NCBI RefSeq assembly: GCF_026343295.1
Contig: NZ_JAPELY010000003.1
Coordinates: 1,054,001 to 1,118,000 of the forward strand
Length of the DNA: 64,000 bases
Direction: 5' to 3'
DNA from: Streptomyces sp. NBC_00083
GTDB lineage: Bacteria > Actinomycetota > Actinomycetes > Streptomycetales > Streptomycetaceae
Position 1 is the stretch's first letter. Each line of letters starts with the position of its first letter. Made by a program: the position numbers and the translations under genes. Below the pieces are notes generated by a model. The model saw nothing but the letters and a program-made list of their open reading frames with translations, was not told where the DNA came from and made no database searches. Of the stretch, positions 59,649-64,000 are shown piece by piece.

Positions 59649-60017
59649 GGGCAGTTGCGATCGTGCTTCTCGGGGTACGCGAGTGTGCAGTGGCCGTGGC
59701 GACGGCCTGCTCGCAAGGGAAACCGCGCCTCCACCAGGCCGCCGCCACGGCCCGCGATGCTTGCCGCTTCCCGGCATGGGCCGCATGGAGTGCGCGGGTG
59801 ACCTCATGAACTGCGTAAGTCGGTCGACGCCTGGCCAACATGTCGAAATCGGAGCCGCTGCTCCGGCGTCGCTCTGATCCCGAGTCAGCAATGCGCCCGG
59901 TGTTCTCGGACTTCGGGGTCCGAATTCATAGCCGCCAATGGGTCGTTCGCGTCGGTCAACCTCCGCCGCCATGCGATCAAAAGCAGCGTGCTGACCGGAA
60001 CTCTGGACCGTGCGGTG

Positions 60018-60602
60018 TTAATCCGTGCTGCCGGACCGCTGCGCCACGCGGTAGTGGAGATACACGACTTGAGAGCTGAAGGTGCGGGTCTCCACGAGGT
60101 CGAGGTCGACGTGCTGCGCGTGCTGAGCGAAGAACGGGATGCCGCCGCCGACCAACACCGGGTAGACCCGGATCCGGTACTCGTCGATCAGACCGAGGCC
60201 CGCTGCCTCGGCGGCGAGGGACGCGCCGCCGATCGCGATGCTGCCTTCGCCGGGTTCGGCTCGCAGCCTCGCGATCTCCTCCGCCAGGCCGCCGGAAGCC
60301 AGCCGTGTGTCGCTGCCCTGGACCGCCGAGAGGGTAGTGGAGAACACCACCTTCGGGAGCGCTTTCCAGAGCACGGCCCACTCCAGCAAGGCGTCGTCCG
60401 GCGCAGGATCCTGGTCGGCGGTCTCCCAGTACAGCATCGTCTCGTAGAGTCGCCGTCCCATGAGGTGGACGCCGACTTCCCGGATCTCATCGGTGACGAG
60501 ACGGAAGATCTCCTCGTCGGGCGCCGCCCAGTCGAAGTCGCCAGTCGGCCCGACGATGTAGCCGTCGAGCGAGATGCCCATCGAATAGCTCACGCTGCGC
60601 AT
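60018..60602 (-). CDS. Dihydrofolate-reductase-fold (RibD C-terminal) protein
   Basis: 194 aa; GAGGAGGAC before the ATG at 60602. SYSMGISLDGYIVGPTGDFDWAAPDEE start, HLMGRRLYETMLYWE, KVVFSTTLS, IAIGGASLAAEAAGLGLIDEYRIRVYPVLVGGGIPFF. This is the RibD_C group of small NADP(H) reductases found in stress contexts; not the folate enzyme itself. Substrate unknown. Confidence 0.93.
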   Translation of the reverse strand: MRSVSYSMGISLDGYIVGPTGDFDWAAPDEEIFRLVTDEIREVGVHLMGRRLYETMLYWETADQDPAPDDALLEWAVLWKALPKVVFSTTLSAVQGSDTRLASGGLAEEIARLRAEPGEGSIAIGGASLAAEAAGLGLIDEYRIRVYPVLVGGGIPFFAQHAQHVDLDLVETRTFSSQVVYLHYRVAQRSGSTD

Positions 60603-60826
60603 GGCACGTCCTCCTCGGTCATGTCTTCGACGGTACGGGCGCCCAGCGCTCAGTGAGTTCCCTTCCTTGTATACGGGCGGGTGAGGTCACGCGAAGGGCG
60701 TACGACTCACAGCGGCTGGCCGCTCGCGCTGTCTGCCCGCCTGGTCGGGGCGTGGGCTGAAGGCGTACGCGTCCGGCTCGTGGAAATCCGGTGGTCGGCC
60801 CGCGCCATGAGGGCGCAAGATGGCGC

Positions 60827-61381
60827 ATGACTTTGCCCACCCCCGTACTGCTTACCGATCGCCTGCGGCTGCGCCCCTTCACCGAGAACGACGCAGGCCC
60901 CCTCTTCGCGCTGCACAGCAACAGCTATGTGATGCGCTACTGGGACTCCCCGCCGTGGACCGAGCCGGCCCGCGCCAAGCCCTTCATCGCGACGTGCCGG
61001 AAGATGGCGGACGAAGGCACGGGGGCGCGGGTGGCCATCGACCGCGCCTCTGACGGGGCCTTCATCGGCTGGTGCGGTCTGACCGGATGGAACCCGGTCT
61101 TCCGCAGCGCGTCCTTGGGCTACGTCTTCGATGAGGCGGCATGGGGCCACGGCTACGCGACGGAGGCCGCGCACGCCTTGCTGCGATGGGCCTTCGACGC
61201 GCTGGACCTGAACCGGGTCCAGGCCGAGACCGATACGCGCAACGTGGCCTCTGCCCGGGTGCTGGAGAAGGTCGGCTTCGTGCGCGAAGGGACGCTGCGG
61301 GAGGACTGTGTCGTGAACGGCGAGGTATCGGACTCGTGGGTGTTCGGCCTCATCAGGCGAGAGTGGCAGCGTTGTCCCTGA
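60827..61381 (+). CDS. GNAT acetyltransferase, RimJ/RimL-like
   Basis: 184 aa from ATG 60827. TDRLRLRPFTENDAGPLFALHSNSYVMRYWD start, GWCGLTGWN, ASLGYVFDEAAWGHGYATEAAHALLRWAFD with the acetyl-CoA loop near residue 105, and VQAETDTRNVASARVLEKVGFVREGTLRE. Similar to enzymes that acetylate ribosomal protein N-termini, but many members act on other substrates. Confidence 0.94.
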   Translation: MTLPTPVLLTDRLRLRPFTENDAGPLFALHSNSYVMRYWDSPPWTEPARAKPFIATCRKMADEGTGARVAIDRASDGAFIGWCGLTGWNPVFRSASLGYVFDEAAWGHGYATEAAHALLRWAFDALDLNRVQAETDTRNVASARVLEKVGFVREGTLREDCVVNGEVSDSWVFGLIRREWQRCP

Positions 61382-61405
61382 ACGCCGAGCGGCCCCGCTG
61401 ACCGC

Positions 61406-61837
61406 TCACGGCGGGGACCCGCCGAACCCCTCGAATCCCAGTTCCACCGCGCTGCAGAAGTCCAGGCTCTCGCGGTCGAGCCCGAGCGCGTCGAAGAGGG
61501 CGCCCAGGGCCATGTCGACGTCATTGACCGAGCGGCTCACCCAGACGAACGTGGCGGGGTCCACCGCCCCCACGAACGTGCTCAGTGCAAAGTCGAACCG
61601 GCTGATTCTGAACATGGCGACATCGACGTCGCCGAGGTCTTCCCACCCCCGTTCGACGCCCAGGCGCAGCTGGCCCGCCAGTGCGTCGAGCGGTGGCTTC
61701 ACCATGCCGGCCAGGTGGAAGGAGCCGGCTGCGTACGTCCACATGCTCTGCTGGAACGCCGGATTGCGCTTCTCGCCCTGGTACGACGGAGCCGCCTCCC
61801 ACTCCGGCTCCGGCCCCGGAACCTCGATCTCTGCCAC
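61406..61837 (-). CDS. Hypothetical protein, 143 aa
   Basis: Start MAEIEVPGPEPEWEAAP. Mixed alpha/beta, no signal peptide; GDVDVAMFRISRFDFALSTFVGAVDPATFVWVSRSVNDVDMALGALFDALGLD in the centre. Not recognised. Codon use and convergent spacing to the GNAT gene support a gene. It could be an immunity-like or SUKH-sized small protein, but nothing shows this. Confidence 0.65.
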   Translation of the reverse strand: MAEIEVPGPEPEWEAAPSYQGEKRNPAFQQSMWTYAAGSFHLAGMVKPPLDALAGQLRLGVERGWEDLGDVDVAMFRISRFDFALSTFVGAVDPATFVWVSRSVNDVDMALGALFDALGLDRESLDFCSAVELGFEGFGGSPP

Positions 61838-62037
61838 GCCGGTCTCCCCGCCTGATCACCACAGCCGAACCTGCCGCTCACCGTAACCGACAACGCGATC
61901 AGGTCTCATGCCGCTCGTCAGTAAGTACGTTTGCCGATCATGAGTTCGCATAAATCGAGTCCCTGTATCCTTGGTCGCGTCCGTTCGTGATGGGATTCGA
62001 CGTGATGCGGATCCGAGGAGAGAAGGAGGTGAGGTTG

Positions 62038-62103
62038 ATGACCGTGCTCGTGGCCACCACGTACAGCGTCCGGGTCTCCCTCACGTCCCGGGCAGTGGCC
62101 TGA
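62038..62103 (+). CDS. 21-aa candidate leader peptide
   Basis: ATG at 62038 preceded by AAGGAGGTGAG, one of the strongest ribosome sites in the window. The peptide MTVLVATTYSVRVSLTSRAVA is basic and Ser/Thr/Val-rich. It ends 80 bases before the GNAT gene. It could be a regulatory leader, a small functional peptide, or the start of a disrupted gene; the ribosome site is the main evidence. Confidence 0.4.
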   Translation: MTVLVATTYSVRVSLTSRAVA

Positions 62104-62183
62104 CCTCGTTCTGTCCGTCCTCGCTGGGAGCGTGAGCTCGCGAGGCCATACGAACACCACTCCGGAACGGATCCTCATTCACC

Positions 62184-62696
62184 ATGAGCAACATGTGGAC
62201 CACGCGCGCCGAGGTGCGCGCAGACATTCCCGCCCTTCGCGAGATCACCCGCGCCGCCTTCGGCACCGACGCGGAGGCCGACCTGGTCGACGCCCTGCGA
62301 GCCGACCCGGAGGCATGGATCGAGGGGCTCTCCCTCGTCTCCACCGACGCGAGCGACCGTCCCATCGGCCACGCGCTGCTCACCCGCTGCCACATCGGCA
62401 GCGTCCCGGCGCTGTGCCTGGCGCCGTGTTCCGTCCGGCCCGACCGGCAGAGAAGCGGTGCCGGCTCCGCTGCCGTCCGCGCTGCCCTCGCGGCGGCCAA
62501 GGACATGGGTGAGCGGTACGTGGTCGTGCTGGGGCACCCGGACTACTACCCCCGGTTCGGGTTCACCCGCGCTTCCGTCCACGGCATCGGCCTGAGCATC
62601 GACGTTCCGGACGAGGCCCTGATGGCGCTCGCCCTCGACGCCGGCCACCCGCTGCCCGGCGGAACCGTGCACTACGCCGCACCATTCGGCATCTGA
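62184..62696 (+). CDS. GNAT acetyltransferase, YhbS-like
   Basis: 170 aa. WTTRAEVRADIPALREITRAAFG start, PIGHALLTRCHIG, LCLAPCSVRPDRQRSGAGSAAVRAAL with a divergent acetyl-CoA loop near residue 92, then VVVLGHPDYYPRFGFTRAS typical of the YhbS group. Acetylates unknown amine. Followed by a T-tract terminator. Confidence 0.92.
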   Translation: MSNMWTTRAEVRADIPALREITRAAFGTDAEADLVDALRADPEAWIEGLSLVSTDASDRPIGHALLTRCHIGSVPALCLAPCSVRPDRQRSGAGSAAVRAALAAAKDMGERYVVVLGHPDYYPRFGFTRASVHGIGLSIDVPDEALMALALDAGHPLPGGTVHYAAPFGI

Positions 62697-62702
62697 TCCA
62701 CC

Positions 62703-62746
62703 CCGCGGTGCGGGACACGCCACGCGTCCCGCACCGCGGCCTTTTC
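62703..62746 (+). terminator. 14-bp stem-loop terminator with T-tract
   Basis: CCGCGGTGCGGGAC (62703-62716), nine-base loop, GTCCCGCACCGCGG (62726-62739), then CCTTTT. One of the few classical rho-independent sites in the window. Confidence 0.92.
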
Positions 62747-62828
62747 CCGCCGCGTTGCGCCGAGCACGACGCAGCGGGCTTCGTTTCCCGCAGCCCCCGG
62801 GGCTGGGGGAGCGATCCTCGGCTCGGGG

Positions 62829-64000
62829 TCAGCGCAGGCGGCGCAGGAAGACGTCGCTGACGCCGTTGGTGTCCTTGGGGACGAGATTGTCCGCCGTGCT
62901 GTCGAACACCGCCGTGCGCCCGGCCAAGTCAACGCTGAAACTCAGCGTGAAAGCGTTGGCCTGCGCTCCGTCGGACGCGACGTTCACGCGCTCTACCCTG
63001 CCGGTACGCAGATCACGTACGAAGAGGTCCTCGCTGCCGTTGGTGTCGCCCGGAACCAGGTTGGAAGCGGCGGAGGTGAAGAATGCCTTCCGGTTGTCTG
63101 CGCTCATGGCGATGTGGCCGTAGGACAAGTCGTTGGCTTCCGTACCGTCCGCGGCCACACTCAACCGCCGGGCGACGCCCGTGTGCAGGTCCGTGGCGAA
63201 GGCGTCCGTGGTGCCGTTGGTGTCGCCGGCGACTATGTCGCTGTTGAGGCTCATGAACAGCGCGTACCGCCCGTCGGGGCTCAGGCCGATATCGGTGATG
63301 ACCGCCACCTGCGAGCCTGCGCGAGTGTGGGCGGCCAACTGAGTGCGGCCGGTGCGCATGTCGTGTGCATAGAACACCTGGGCCCGGGGCCGCGCCAGAG
63401 CATCGCCATCGGTGTCCGTCCGAGGGACCAGATTGGAAGCCCTGCTCTTGAACCCGACCCGACTGCCGTCCGCGCTGATCACAGGAGAGATGGAATAGGC
63501 GTCTGCCTGGGTGCCGTCGGAGGCGACGCTGACGCGTGTGACGGTCCCGCGCCACATGTCTTTCACAAACACGTCCTGCGCATCATTGGTGTCCCCGGGC
63601 ACCAGGTCGCTGCGCGTGGAGAGGAAGGCGACGAAGCGGCCGTTGGCGCTGATCGACGGTTCGCCGTCCGCGACTTGTTCCTGCGGCCGGTGCCCGATGA
63701 GGAGTTCCGTGTGTCGTGTCCAGCGGTCGCGAACGTACACCTCGGTGCTGCCGGTCGGGTTGCCGCCGGGCACGAGGTTCGTCGCGTCAGAGGTGAAGAC
63801 GACGTACCGACCGTTGCCGCTGACTGCGGCGTCCCCGGAGGATCCGTCGGCGGGGGTTCCGTCGGGGGCCGTGTTGACCCGTTCGACCTTCCCGGTGCGT
63901 AACTCCTTGAGGAAAGAGCCGCCTTTCCGGGTGTCGCCGGGTATCAGGTTGTCGGCCTGCGAGCCGAAGATGAGGAAGCGGCCGTCACCGCTGAGCGCCC
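62829..64000 (-). CDS. TolB-like beta-propeller (PD40) protein, 5' partial
   Basis: Open to the right edge, so the N-terminus is missing; at least 390 residues. Repeats of about 50 residues with SISANGRFVAFLSTRSDLVPGDTND, VISADGSRVGFKSRASNLVPRT, GLSPDGRYALFMSLNSDIVAGDTNG, AMSADNRKAFFTSAASNLVPGDTNG and SVDLAGRTAVFDSTADNLVPKDTNG. The DGRxxxFxSxxxNLVPGDTNG core is of TolB/WD40-like PD40 propellers, usually secreted in Streptomyces. A TTA Leu codon at 63900-63902 would make translation depend on the bldA tRNA. Confidence 0.88.
   Translation of the reverse strand, partial: ALSGDGRFLIFGSQADNLIPGDTRKGGSFLKELRTGKVERVNTAPDGTPADGSSGDAAVSGNGRYVVFTSDATNLVPGGNPTGSTEVYVRDRWTRHTELLIGHRPQEQVADGEPSISANGRFVAFLSTRSDLVPGDTNDAQDVFVKDMWRGTVTRVSVASDGTQADAYSISPVISADGSRVGFKSRASNLVPRTDTDGDALARPRAQVFYAHDMRTGRTQLAAHTRAGSQVAVITDIGLSPDGRYALFMSLNSDIVAGDTNGTTDAFATDLHTGVARRLSVAADGTEANDLSYGHIAMSADNRKAFFTSAASNLVPGDTNGSEDLFVRDLRTGRVERVNVASDGAQANAFTLSFSVDLAGRTAVFDSTADNLVPKDTNGVSDVFLRRLR

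Noticed and set aside
1..64000. Insertion sequences, prophage, integrase or attachment site
   Set aside because: No transposase, integrase or phage gene was recognised, and no direct repeat of the tRNA 3' ends was noticed nearby.

Overview
The window is high-GC actinobacterial DNA with dense, mostly monocistronic genes, strong GGAGG-type ribosome sites and GTG/ATG starts. A linked tap-tpg gene pair (telomere-associated protein plus 185-aa terminal protein), a LuxR-type ATP-binding regulator, DUF5133, DUF6234, HAAS/PadR and many TetR/LysR genes point to Streptomyces or a very close relative. An initiator tRNA suggests chromosome rather than plasmid, and the mix of accessory genes, pseudogenes and repeats is typical of a linear-chromosome arm.

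Layout. 1-2169: tail of a RiPP locus (cobalamin-type radical SAM enzyme, cut by the window edge, and its DUF5825 partner). 2325-9169: a PLP amino-acid decarboxylase, a HhH-GPD protein, a divergent SDR/TetR pair with a near-continuous palindromic operator, and a four-gene operon of three Roadblock/LC7 proteins and one DUF4388-like protein. 9170-14050: a broken SDR, a leucine-rich-repeat-variant protein with a Cys-rich insertion, an intact SDR, a small-molecule kinase and an odd tRNA with a Trp anticodon on an Ala-like acceptor stem. 14051-26785: a large LuxR regulator, a secreted thermolysin-type protease with Ig-like and chitin-binding domains, hypotheticals, two DUF4232 proteins, a P-loop kinase, a GNAT and an MBL-fold enzyme. 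26786-33336: an IclR-like regulator behind a 15-bp repeat array, initiator tRNA, then a nucleobase-type operon (NCS2 permease, amidohydrolase with a repetitive Thr-rich tail, TauE exporter) with a 20-bp palindrome at its promoter and a convergent LacI regulator.

33494-41946: TetR/aldo-keto reductase pair with twin operators, a PP2C remnant, tap-tpg, a DUF4157 protein whose C-terminus looks like an ADP-ribosyltransferase toxin, and a TetR/DUF1772 pair with twin operators. 42103-46326: a SigK-RskA module with a molybdopterin oxidoreductase and a fasciclin lipoprotein; both divergent genes carry the same promoter (CAATCC-N15-CCGAAT) placed so that the transcripts would be leaderless. 46432-58178: SRPBCC, LysR, Vat-type acetyltransferase, GH16-like protein, methyltransferases, XRE-cupin regulator with a 17-bp repeat array, PadR-HAAS pair, a phosphotransferase, LysR/ketopantoate-reductase-like pair and DUF6234. 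58379-64000: small membrane proteins, DUF5133, RibD-type reductase, two GNATs (one behind a 21-codon ORF with a near-perfect ribosome site) and a TolB-like propeller protein carrying a TTA codon and running off the right edge.

No transposase, integrase, CRISPR array or rRNA was seen. Family assignments come from motif recognition only; no database search was run.
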